Positions 6,896-12,738 of a stretch of DNA of 18,820 nucleotides are shown here, piece after piece. The stretch lies in contig CAYZMP010000033.1 in the NCBI GenBank assembly GCA_964479585.1, positions 1 to 18,820 on the forward strand. Reading direction: 5' to 3'. The number at the start of each line of letters is the position of its first letter. Within the stretch, counting starts at the first letter, position 1. Under the pieces are notes generated by a model. It did not search any database, had not been told where the DNA came from, and saw only the letters and a list, made by a program, of their open reading frames with translations. A program made the translations under genes and the position numbers. The DNA comes from UBA6182 sp964479585 (GTDB taxonomy: Bacteria; Bacillota_I; Bacilli_A; Erysipelotrichales; Erysipelotrichaceae).

Positions 6896-7981
6896 ATGAA
6901 AGACATAATTATTATTGGAGCTGGAATTATTGGAAGTACAGTAGCGTACGAACTTAGTAAGTACAATACAGAGGTATTAGTTATTGATCGAGAGCGTGAA
7001 GCAGGATTGGCTGTGACTGGTCATAATAGCGCTATTGTTCACAACGGAAGTGATCCTCAAGAAAACACTCTAAAGGCAAAATACAATGTGTTAGGATCAA
7101 AAATGTATGAGCAATATGCTAAAGAGTTACAAACACCTTACAAGCAAATTGGGGCGTTTATTGTGGCGACTTATCCTGAAGATAGTGTACACATTGATGA
7201 GCTAGTTTTAAATGCAAAAAATAGAGATGTGTTCGTAGAGAGATTGACTAAAGAAGAGGCATTAAAACTAGAACCAAATCTACCTAATGAAACTATTGAA
7301 GTATTAAACATGCCTACAACAGCAATTGTAGATCCTACTCACCTTTCAAAACAAGCCATTGCATTTGCAAAAGAAAATGGCGTAAAAACAGCGTTTAATG
7401 AAGAAGTGGTAAGTATTGAAAAGATAGTAGGTGGGTTTGAAGTGAGCACCAATAAAAACACATACAAAACAAAAGCAATTGTTAATGCGGCTGGTTTGTA
7501 TGCACCAATGATTGAGAAAATGGTATCAGAACCAACTTTTTCTTTAGTTATGCATCGTGGTGACTACATCATTTTAGGTAAAGAAGCAATGAGTATGTCA
7601 TCAAGAGTGTTGTATCCAGTACCTGGACCAAAAGGCAAGGGAGTGTTAGTTGTGCCAACAGTGCATGATACCGTGTTGGTAGGACCAACAGCAATTGAAG
7701 TGGATTCACCTGAAAAAGATGATTGGACAGAAGAGGGAATTGCTGAGATTAAAGAAAAGATGCCATCCATCATCAAGCATGTGCCTTATGAGTATGAAAT
7801 TGATCGAATCGCTGGTATTCGTCCTAAAGAAGCAAAGAATGATTTTATTATTGAAGAAAACAAACATGTTAAAAACTTCTTTAACTTAGCAGGCATTGAT
7901 TCCCCTGGGATTGCTTCAGCACCTGCAATAGCCGTTGATTTTGTACATCGGATATTAAAAGAAAAATTAAACTTGTCATAA
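6896..7981 (+). CDS. glpO: Glycerol-3-phosphate oxidase, mycoplasma type (FAD, H2O2-forming)
   Basis: A 361-residue FAD-dependent oxidoreductase of the DAO/LhgO superfamily. It begins with the FAD-binding fingerprint IIIIGAGIIGSTVAYELS (4-21) and an acidic residue at the end of the second strand (ID at 30-31). GHNSAIVHNG (42-51) and the C-terminal IRPKEAKNDFII and SPGIASAPAIA segments resemble the short GlpO of Mycoplasma pneumoniae, which oxidises glycerol 3-phosphate to dihydroxyacetone phosphate with O2 and releases H2O2. A related dehydrogenase or hydroxyglutarate oxidase activity is the main alternative, but the next gene being glpP supports glycerol 3-phosphate. The ATG at 6896 has GGGAGG at 6883-6888; a TTG further upstream lies in the leader hairpin and is rejected. 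No separate long GlpD-type dehydrogenase, glpK or glpF is seen here. Confidence 0.85.
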   Translation: MKDIIIIGAGIIGSTVAYELSKYNTEVLVIDREREAGLAVTGHNSAIVHNGSDPQENTLKAKYNVLGSKMYEQYAKELQTPYKQIGAFIVATYPEDSVHIDELVLNAKNRDVFVERLTKEEALKLEPNLPNETIEVLNMPTTAIVDPTHLSKQAIAFAKENGVKTAFNEEVVSIEKIVGGFEVSTNKNTYKTKAIVNAAGLYAPMIEKMVSEPTFSLVMHRGDYIILGKEAMSMSSRVLYPVPGPKGKGVLVVPTVHDTVLVGPTAIEVDSPEKDDWTEEGIAEIKEKMPSIIKHVPYEYEIDRIAGIRPKEAKNDFIIEENKHVKNFFNLAGIDSPGIASAPAIAVDFVHRILKEKLNLS

Positions 7982-7984
7982 AAA

Positions 7985-8040
7985 AACAACATACACCCTT
8001 TCTTTTTTGATATGATAGACAAAAGAGAGGGTGTGTTGTT
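7985..8040 (+). promoter_or_regulatory. Ribosome-binding-site-sequestering hairpin before glpP
   Basis: Bases 7985-8006 pair with 8021-8040: 20 pairs, one G-U, one 2-base bulge (7991-7992) and a 14-base loop. The 3' arm contains the glpP ribosome binding site GAGAGGG (8025-8031) and ends directly before the ATG. No T-run follows, so it is not a plus-strand terminator. The stem base lies 3 bases after the glpO stop. Confidence 0.7.
8008..8016 (+). promoter_or_regulatory. Extended -10 promoter for glpP inside the hairpin loop
   Basis: TGA-TATGAT (8008-8016) has the TGN extension and a five-of-six -10 box. No good -35 is visible. Transcription from it would start near 8023, so this shorter RNA would lack the 5' arm of the surrounding hairpin and leave the glpP ribosome binding site free. 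Confidence 0.5.
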
Positions 8041-8613
8041 ATGTTAGAAACGATTCAACGACAAATTTGCATACCAGTAGTTCCAACAATGAAACGCTTA
8101 GAGCAGTTTTTATTGACTGATTTATCTACCTGTTTATTACAAGATATTCATATCTCTTTGCTTGCGGATATCATTTCAGCACTCCATAAAAATGAGAGAA
8201 AAGCGCTCGTACATATTGATATGATTAATGGTGTAGCAAGCGATGAATATGGTACAGAGTATTTATGTCAGAAACTAAAAGCGGATGGTATTATATCATC
8301 CAAATCTAAAATAATAGAAGTGACAAAGAGAAATAAAAAGATAGCTATTCAACGAATGTTTCTAATTGATTCAAAATCAGTGGATCGAGGAGTAGATATG
8401 CTATTGCGTTCAAAACCAGACATGGTGGAAGTGATGCCTGCGATTGCTTTTCGAATTATTCCATCAATCAAAGAACGATTGAATATACCAATTATTGGTG
8501 GAGGGCTAATCAAAAGTAGAGCTGATATTGAAAACGGATTAAAGGCTGGTTGTGTTGCCTTTACGGTAAGTGATTTGCTTTTATGCAAAGAAGTTTGTAA
8601 AGATCATCGTTGA
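8041..8613 (+). CDS. glpP: Glycerol-3-phosphate-responsive antiterminator GlpP
   Basis: A 190-residue protein of the GlpP family, which folds as a TIM barrel, senses glycerol 3-phosphate and prevents premature termination in leaders of glycerol genes. Conserved blocks are all present: VHIDMINGVASDEYGTEY (from 57), KADGIISSKSK (ADGIIS at 81-86), IQRMFLIDS (103-111), PDMVEVMPAIAF and PIIGGGLI. Length matches the family (about 190). It follows glpO by 59 bases that are almost wholly occupied by a hairpin. A terminator candidate for its action lies before glpO at 6838-6876, giving a compact oxidase-regulator unit. The ribosome binding site GAGAGGG (8025-8031) is buried in the hairpin of the read-through transcript, so GlpP supply may depend on coupling to glpO translation or on its own promoter. 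It ends with TGA. Confidence 0.93.
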   Translation: MLETIQRQICIPVVPTMKRLEQFLLTDLSTCLLQDIHISLLADIISALHKNERKALVHIDMINGVASDEYGTEYLCQKLKADGIISSKSKIIEVTKRNKKIAIQRMFLIDSKSVDRGVDMLLRSKPDMVEVMPAIAFRIIPSIKERLNIPIIGGGLIKSRADIENGLKAGCVAFTVSDLLLCKEVCKDHR

Positions 8614-8638
8614 GCATTGTCATTGAACAATGCTTTTT
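8613..8638 (+). terminator. Intrinsic terminator after glpP
   Basis: Stem AGCATTGT (8613-8620) and ACAATGCT (8627-8634), loop CATTGA, then TTTTT and a further T-rich stretch. Confidence 0.9.
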
Positions 8639-8651
8639 CTTTTCATAGAAT
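8623..8651 (+). promoter_or_regulatory. Promoter for the nitroreductase gene, overlapping the glpP terminator
   Basis: TTGAAC (8623-8628) and TAGAAT (8646-8651) are 17 bases apart. The -35 lies in the loop and 3' arm of the upstream terminator. The -10 ends 18 bases before the ATG at 8670. Confidence 0.65.
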
Positions 8652-8669
8652 AGTAACAAGGCGGTAATT

Positions 8670-9266
8670 ATGAGTGAATTTAGTGAAGTATTAAAACAAC
8701 GGCGATCAGTTAATAAATTAAGGAAATCCAATGAGTTCAACCAAGATGAATTTGTAACTCGTATTAAAGAGGCAGTATACCATGCTCCTTCAGCGTTTAA
8801 TGCACAAAGTGCCAGTGTCATGGTGCTTTTTAATGAAGCACATGATGCACTGTGGGATGAGATTTTAAATAAGATTATTGTTTACGTAGAAAAAGAAAAA
8901 CAACATTTAACAAAAGCAAAGATACAAGCATTTAAAGATGGTGATGGTACGATACTATTTTTAGAAGATGTAAAAGTGTCAGAGCAGCTAAAAGAGAAAT
9001 TTCCATTGTATCAAGATAACGTATCTTTATGGGCTGATCAAGGTCAAGGATTTGTTCAGTATGGGGTATGGTTAACATTAACGGATATGGATCTACATGC
9101 TTCACTTCAACATTACAATCCACTAATTGATGATTTTATTTATGAGCATTATAATCTTGATAGAAAGTATAAGATCATAGCACAAATGCCATTTGGGAAA
9201 GCAAACCAAAAGATAAAAGACATTGATAAAAAAGATATAAATGCAAGGGTCTTAAAAAAAATATAA
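8670..9266 (+). CDS. Nitroreductase-family oxidoreductase, Frm2-like
   Basis: A 198-residue FMN-dependent nitroreductase-fold protein, cytosolic, probably a homodimer. The N-terminal QRRSVNKL is the usual flavin-phosphate contact. HAPSAFNAQSASVMVLF (about 37-53) and the following H-x-x-LW are characteristic of the Frm2/Hbn1-like branch rather than of NfsA/NfsB. Members reduce nitroaromatics or quinones in vitro. The yeast relative is linked to fatty-acid signalling and the lactococcal relative to copper and oxidative stress; the substrate here is not known. AAGGCGG (8658-8664) is the ribosome binding site. The gene is a single transcription unit whose terminator also serves as a CIRCE operator for the following hsp20. 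Confidence 0.85.
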   Translation: MSEFSEVLKQRRSVNKLRKSNEFNQDEFVTRIKEAVYHAPSAFNAQSASVMVLFNEAHDALWDEILNKIIVYVEKEKQHLTKAKIQAFKDGDGTILFLEDVKVSEQLKEKFPLYQDNVSLWADQGQGFVQYGVWLTLTDMDLHASLQHYNPLIDDFIYEHYNLDRKYKIIAQMPFGKANQKIKDIDKKDINARVLKKI

Positions 9267-9274
9267 AAACTTAT

Positions 9275-9314
9275 AAAAAATTAGCACTCAATAGTTGACA
9301 GTGCTAATTTTTTT
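9275..9314 (+). terminator. Terminator of the nitroreductase gene built from a CIRCE element
   Basis: A perfect 14-bp inverted repeat (9275-9288 with 9300-9313: AAAAAATTAGCACT and its complement) with an 11-base spacer and a T-run to 9314. The inner part is a CIRCE operator, so one sequence works as RNA hairpin for one gene and DNA operator for the next. Confidence 0.7.
9281..9307. promoter_or_regulatory. CIRCE operator 1 (HrcA site)
   Basis: TTAGCACTC-N9-CAGTGCTAA matches the CIRCE consensus TTAGCACTC-N9-GAGTGCTAA with one mismatch. The -35 box of the hsp20 promoter (9295-9300) lies inside it, so HrcA binding would block polymerase. Confidence 0.93.
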
Positions 9315-9322
9315 GCTATAAT
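9295..9322 (+). promoter_or_regulatory. Strong promoter for hsp20
   Basis: Consensus TTGACA (9295-9300), 16-base spacer, TGC-extended TATAAT (9317-9322). It is flanked by CIRCE elements on both sides. Predicted start is near 9329. Confidence 0.9.
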
Positions 9323-9334
9323 AAGAGTAGAAAG

Positions 9335-9361
9335 TTGGCACTCGACTCATTCAAGTGCTAA
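9335..9361. promoter_or_regulatory. CIRCE operator 2 (HrcA site)
   Basis: TTGGCACTC-N9-AAGTGCTAA differs from the CIRCE consensus by one base in each arm. It lies in the transcribed leader between the promoter and the ribosome binding site, the classical location. Confidence 0.88.
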
Positions 9362-9383
9362 TCAATAAAAAGGAGGTATTAGA

Positions 9384-9788
9384 ATGAGATACAATTTAGT
9401 AAAACGTACACCAAACACATTATTAGATGACTTCTTCAATGATGATTTCTTTTTTCCAAGAATCGACTACTCTACAAATATTGATGTTTATCAAAAAGAA
9501 GAAGATTATTTTGTCGAAGTTGATTTGCCAGGATATAAAAAGGAAGAAATTAGCGTAGATTTTAGTGATGATGTTTTAACAATAAAAGCGCAACACAACG
9601 AAGAGGAAGAAAGCAAAGAGAAGAAATACTACTATCGTACTCGTAAATGTTCTGAATTTATGCGCCAAATTCGTTTTTCAAACATTGATCACGAAAACAT
9701 TGATGCTCAATTTAATGATGGTGTATTGGCAATTAAGCTTCCAACAAAGCAAAAAGAAGAAGTTGTTAATAGAATTGAAGTCAAATAA
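9384..9788 (+). CDS. Small heat-shock protein, Hsp20/alpha-crystallin family
   Basis: A 134-residue holdase chaperone that binds unfolding proteins without ATP and forms oligomers. The N-terminus has the bacterial class A pattern LLDDFFNDDFF. The alpha-crystallin domain spans about residues 30-120 with FVEVDLPGYKKEEI, LTIKA, F-x-R-x-I-R-F and the signature DGVLAIKLP. The C-terminal RIEV is an I-x-V/I-x-I-like anchor for oligomer assembly. AGGAGG at 9371-9376 is a perfect ribosome binding site. Two CIRCE operators bracket its promoter, so HrcA repression released by heat is the expected control. It is a single-gene unit; groESL and dnaK are not in the window. A strong terminator follows. Confidence 0.96.
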   Translation: MRYNLVKRTPNTLLDDFFNDDFFFPRIDYSTNIDVYQKEEDYFVEVDLPGYKKEEISVDFSDDVLTIKAQHNEEEESKEKKYYYRTRKCSEFMRQIRFSNIDHENIDAQFNDGVLAIKLPTKQKEEVVNRIEVK

Positions 9789-9820
9789 ACAAAGGGGTGA
9801 GCCCTTTGTTTTTATTTTTA
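9788..9820 (+). terminator. Intrinsic terminator after hsp20
   Basis: Stem AACAAAGGG (9788-9796) and CCCTTTGTT (9802-9810), loop GTGAG, then TTTTTATTTTTA-like tail. Confidence 0.92.
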
Positions 9821-9832
9821 AAGTTACTTGTG

Positions 9833-9838
9833 TATAAT
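9833..9838 (+). promoter_or_regulatory. -10 box for the SWIM protein gene
   Basis: Perfect TATAAT preceded by TGTG but with no clear -35. It ends 18 bases before the ATG at 9857, the same spacing as for gnd, the nitroreductase gene and manA. Confidence 0.6.
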
Positions 9839-9856
9839 TAAAAAGAGGGTGATACA

Positions 9857-10393
9857 ATGAAAACAACATTAAAAAGGTTTTATAAAAACACAAGAAAATT
9901 AGTCCTATTTCGTGGAATTCGATATTATCAAGAGAGTCGTATGTCATTAGAAAAACAAGTCGATAACACGTATTATTTTGATGTACAAGGTGAAAACAAC
10001 AAGTATCATGTTGTTATTAATATTGCACCAGATGATAGTATTGTCTTTTCTTCGTGTGATTGCCCATACTCAGAGGCTGGTTTTTGTAAACACCAAGTGA
10101 GTGCCTTTTTAGAAATACTTCATCGAGAAGATAGACTTAATCTTAATGATTTACAAGATAAAGAAGGATTAAAAGAAAAACATCCGTCAAAACCTGTTCC
10201 ACAAGGATGGTCACCAGAAGATTTTAAAAAACTGCAATCATTTAATGTGGCTGACTATTTAAGCTCCTTTACAAAAGAAGAGTTAACGTATTTAATGATC
10301 AACTATATGAAACATGACATGAAATTGTTTATGTATTTGTTTCATAATTATATTGTAGAGGAAGAACGACTTAAAATAAAAGAATGGAGTTAA
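9857..10393 (+). CDS. SWIM zinc-finger domain protein
   Basis: A 178-residue soluble protein. Its clear feature is a SWIM zinc finger, CDCPYSEAGFCKH (C67, C69, C77, H79; pattern C-x-C-x7-C-x-H), preceded by strands typical of the domain (YYFDVQGENNKYHVVI). SWIM domains bind DNA or protein and often sit N-terminal to SNF2 helicases. Here the protein is short and has no helicase domain, so it is a stand-alone SWIM protein of unknown role. The C-terminal half is helical and charged, with a tract FKKLQSFNVADYLSSF and repeated M/F-L pairs, and matches nothing I recognise. Ribosome binding site GAGGGTG is at 9845-9851. It is transcribed alone and ends with a terminator on its stop codon. Confidence 0.85.
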   Translation: MKTTLKRFYKNTRKLVLFRGIRYYQESRMSLEKQVDNTYYFDVQGENNKYHVVINIAPDDSIVFSSCDCPYSEAGFCKHQVSAFLEILHREDRLNLNDLQDKEGLKEKHPSKPVPQGWSPEDFKKLQSFNVADYLSSFTKEELTYLMINYMKHDMKLFMYLFHNYIVEEERLKIKEWS

Positions 10394-10411
10394 CCCCTTT
10401 AGGGGTTTTTT
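10392..10411 (+). terminator. Intrinsic terminator after the SWIM gene
   Basis: Stem AACCCC (10392-10397) and GGGGTT (10402-10407), loop TTTA, T-run to 10411. The stem starts in the TAA stop. Confidence 0.88.
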
Positions 10412-10424
10412 CATTGATAAATAA

Positions 10425-10433
10425 TGGTAGAAT
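10425..10433 (+). promoter_or_regulatory. Extended -10 promoter for manA
   Basis: TGG-TAGAAT (10425-10433), no convincing -35. It ends 18 bases before the ATG at 10452. Confidence 0.6.
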
Positions 10434-10451
10434 AGTCGTAGGAGGAAGATG

Positions 10452-11381
10452 ATGAGTTCAATTATTAAAGTTGCACCTGTATTTAAAGAGAAAATGTGGG
10501 GAGGATCTCGACTAAAAGAAAAATATGGATTTGATATTCCATCAATGAAAACCGGAGAAGTATGGGCCGTTGCCGCACATCAAGAAGGGGATTGTGTTAT
10601 TGAAGGAGGAGAGTTTGATCAACTCAAATTATCAAAAGTTTATCGAGAAAATCGTGAATTGTTTGGTAATTGTCATCATGACGAGTTTCCACTTTTAGTA
10701 AAAATTATTGATGCTAACAAAGATTTAAGTATACAAGTTCACCCTAATGATCAACATGCGCTATCCCTTGGATTACCACATGGTAAAGCAGAGGCTTGGT
10801 TAATTTTAGATACCGCTGATTCTGGCGAAGTTATTGTTGGGCATAAATGCAAAAGTAAAGCTGAATTAGCCCAAGCGTTGTATAACCCAACTCAATATGA
10901 TTGGTTACAACGATTTAGTGTACGACCAAATCAATTTTATTATTTGCCAGGAGGAACAGTTCATGCAGTTGGAGCGGGAACAATGGTGTATGAGATTGAG
11001 CAAAACTCTAATGTGGCTTATAGAATTTATGATTATGAACGTATGGAAGGTACACAAAAAAGAGAGTTACATTTAGATCAAGCATTGCATTCTATTATGG
11101 TTCCAGACATGAAAAAAGAAGCAATTCCTCAACGACTTATCACTTCAACAATGAAACATACTATGTTTTTAAGATCTGAACATTTTGTGGTTCAAAAATT
11201 TGAAATTGATGAAGAAACAACCATTCAACAAAACCATATGTTTATGATTATTGGATTTTTAAGTGATGGAGAAATTAACGGTGAAGCTGCAAAAGCAGGA
11301 GATCATTTTATTGCTCTAAACTCATGCAAGTCTCTTACTTTCACAGCTGGATCAACAGTAATTGCGACTTATATTCCTTAA
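10452..11381 (+). CDS. manA: Mannose-6-phosphate isomerase, class I (short form)
   Basis: Zinc-dependent cupin enzyme interconverting mannose 6-phosphate and fructose 6-phosphate, feeding mannose into glycolysis or supplying mannose for glycans. The 309-residue length is that of the short Firmicutes type. Metal site residues are in place: QVHPND (Q95, H97), GKAEAW (E114) and GGTVHAVGAG (H171). KMWGGSRL near the N-terminus and YEIEQNSNVAYRIYDYER are family signatures. Two adjacent ATGs are possible (10449 and 10452). I prefer 10452 because AGGAGG (10440-10445) is then 6 bases away and the -10 spacing matches other genes. No terminator is visible between manA and dps, so some read-through into dps is possible. 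Confidence 0.94.
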   Translation: MSSIIKVAPVFKEKMWGGSRLKEKYGFDIPSMKTGEVWAVAAHQEGDCVIEGGEFDQLKLSKVYRENRELFGNCHHDEFPLLVKIIDANKDLSIQVHPNDQHALSLGLPHGKAEAWLILDTADSGEVIVGHKCKSKAELAQALYNPTQYDWLQRFSVRPNQFYYLPGGTVHAVGAGTMVYEIEQNSNVAYRIYDYERMEGTQKRELHLDQALHSIMVPDMKKEAIPQRLITSTMKHTMFLRSEHFVVQKFEIDEETTIQQNHMFMIIGFLSDGEINGEAAKAGDHFIALNSCKSLTFTAGSTVIATYIP

Positions 11382-11417
11382 TCGACAAAGCATATCGCAC
11401 CATCTACATGTTACAAA

Positions 11418-11426
11418 TGATATAAT
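11418..11426 (+). promoter_or_regulatory. Extended -10 promoter for dps
   Basis: TGA-TATAAT (11418-11426), without a recognisable -35. No clear PerR or other operator palindrome could be identified around it. Confidence 0.65.
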
Positions 11427-11451
11427 TAAGCTACAGACATAGGAGGTCTAT

Positions 11452-11886
11452 ATGGAATACTTAAATAAATTACAAATATATTTATCCAACTTAGCAGTTT
11501 GGAATCAAAAACTGCACAACATGCATTGGAATGTAGAGGGAAAACTATTTTTCCAACTACATGAAAGAACCGAAGCTATGTATGATGAAGTGTTTAAGCA
11601 ATTTGATGATGTTGCAGAAATTATTAAAATCAAAGGTGAAATGCCACTAGCAAGAATGCAAGATTATCTAAAACTTGCTACATTAAAAGAAGTAGAGTCA
11701 AAGAAGTTTACTACTGATGAAGTTGTCGATGTAATTATGGCGGATATGACTGCACTAAATGAACTTGCAAAAGAAATTCGTGAAGATGCTGATCAAGCTG
11801 GTGACTTCACAGTGGTTATGATGTTTGAAGAGTTTGTCGAAAACTATGAAAAAACATTGTGGTTTCTACGTGCCCTTAATGGCTAA
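11452..11886 (+). CDS. dps: Dps-family ferritin-like protein
   Basis: A 144-residue four-helix ferritin-like protein that forms a 12-subunit shell, oxidises Fe(II) with H2O2 and stores the iron, protecting DNA. The intersubunit ferroxidase ligands are all visible: H25 and H37 in HNMHWNVEG and QLHERTEAMYDE, then E41, D52 and E56 in FDDVAE. There is no long lysine-rich N-terminal tail, so DNA binding is not expected. AGGAGGT (11441-11447) is the ribosome binding site. Its presence a few genes from glpO, an H2O2 producer, fits a peroxide-handling role; that link is inferred. An intrinsic terminator follows at 11936-11969. Confidence 0.95.
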   Translation: MEYLNKLQIYLSNLAVWNQKLHNMHWNVEGKLFFQLHERTEAMYDEVFKQFDDVAEIIKIKGEMPLARMQDYLKLATLKEVESKKFTTDEVVDVIMADMTALNELAKEIREDADQAGDFTVVMMFEEFVENYEKTLWFLRALNG

Positions 11887-11935
11887 TAAGGTAGAATGTA
11901 TTACTGAATAGTACATATAAATAAGTCGTAAAATC

Positions 11936-11969
11936 AACCTTTGTTCAAGCATAATGAGCAAAGGTTTTT
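11936..11969 (+). terminator. Intrinsic terminator after dps
   Basis: Stem AACCTTTG (11936-11943) and CAAAGGTT (11959-11966) with a 15-base loop and a T-run to 11969. The remaining sequence to the promoter at 12053 shows no gene or clear structure. Confidence 0.8.
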
Positions 11970-12052
11970 ATATCTTAGTGCTTGTATCAAAAAAAACTAC
12001 TCTTTCTTTACTAGGAAAAATATTAATTAGTTGTTAAGTATATGCATTTGAG

Positions 12053-12081
12053 TTGGAATGATCAACCAAACCATTTATAAT
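12053..12081 (+). promoter_or_regulatory. Promoter for the AhpD-like gene
   Basis: TTGGAA (12053-12058), 17-base spacer, perfect TATAAT (12076-12081). Confidence 0.7.
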
Positions 12082-12105
12082 CATCTTTGTGAAAGTAGGG
12101 ATTAG

Positions 12106-12711
12106 ATGAACAAGATGTACCACAAAAAAATATATCAGTTAAGTGAGTTTTTCAGAGCTATGGTATGTTTATTGAATACGTTGCCATACTTAAAAAAGGC
12201 AAAAGCAGAAAAAGTTATTAACAAACCATTTATTGAACGAATAATGTTGTCTGTAACACAAGTTAATGGATGTTCATTATGTAGTTATCAACATACAAAG
12301 ATAGCACTTAAAGCTGGGATGTCTAATAGTGAGATTAAGAGAATACTTGCTGGAGAGTTAGATGATGTCCCTAATAATGAGGTTATTGGAGTTCTATTTG
12401 GTAAGCATGTCGCTGATCAACGAGGTTTGTTTGATCAAGGATACCTTGAAAAATTAGTGAATGAGTATGGAAAGACAAAAGCATATGGAATTTTAGGAGC
12501 AGTCAGACTTATAATGTTCACTAATATTATGGGTATAGCTATCGGGTTAATTACCGATACTGTGACACTAAAAAATAAAAACATGAAATACTTTGTTCAT
12601 GGTATTGCTAGTTTAATGTTTATGATTGTTGCATTTCCATTTGCATTACTAACATCAATCGTATTACGTTTTATTAATGTAGAGCATTTAGTACTTGGAT
12701 ATCAAAAATAA
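12106..12711 (+). CDS. AhpD/carboxymuconolactone decarboxylase-like protein with hydrophobic C-terminus
   Basis: A 201-residue protein whose N-terminal two thirds form an all-helical CMD/AhpD-like domain. The redox motif CSLCSYQH (C56, C59, H63) is the C-x-x-C-x3-H signature of AhpD-like thiol peroxidase partners, followed by the usual ALKAGMSNSEI helix. The C-terminal third is unusual: two hydrophobic stretches (about residues 128-148 and 163-190, FVHGIASLMFMIVAFPFA) look like a membrane anchor, which standard CMD proteins lack. A thiol-disulphide role at the membrane is plausible; the substrate is unknown. GTAGGGA at 12095-12101 is the ribosome binding site; another Met three codons downstream is a possible alternative start. 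The gene is alone and convergent with the ZIP transporter. Confidence 0.8.
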   Translation: MNKMYHKKIYQLSEFFRAMVCLLNTLPYLKKAKAEKVINKPFIERIMLSVTQVNGCSLCSYQHTKIALKAGMSNSEIKRILAGELDDVPNNEVIGVLFGKHVADQRGLFDQGYLEKLVNEYGKTKAYGILGAVRLIMFTNIMGIAIGLITDTVTLKNKNMKYFVHGIASLMFMIVAFPFALLTSIVLRFINVEHLVLGYQK

Positions 12712-12736
12712 AAGGGTTTACGATAAACCCTTTTTT
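12710..12736. terminator. Bidirectional intrinsic terminator between convergent genes
   Basis: Perfect 11-bp stem AAAAGGGTTTA (12710-12720) and its complement (12724-12734), loop CGA, with T-runs on both strands. It ends the AhpD-like gene on the plus strand and the ZIP gene on the minus strand. Confidence 0.92.
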
Positions 12737-12738
12737 GC

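Noticed and set aside
6854..6896. Longer glpO product starting at a TTG at 6854
   Set aside because: That start lies in the loop of the leader terminator and lacks a ribosome binding site; the ATG at 6896 follows GGGAGG and directly precedes the FAD-binding strand.
11887..12105. Riboswitch or small RNA in the gap after dps
   Set aside because: Apart from the terminator at 11936-11969 and the promoter at 12053-12081 I see no conserved fold, T-box or anti-terminator pairing.
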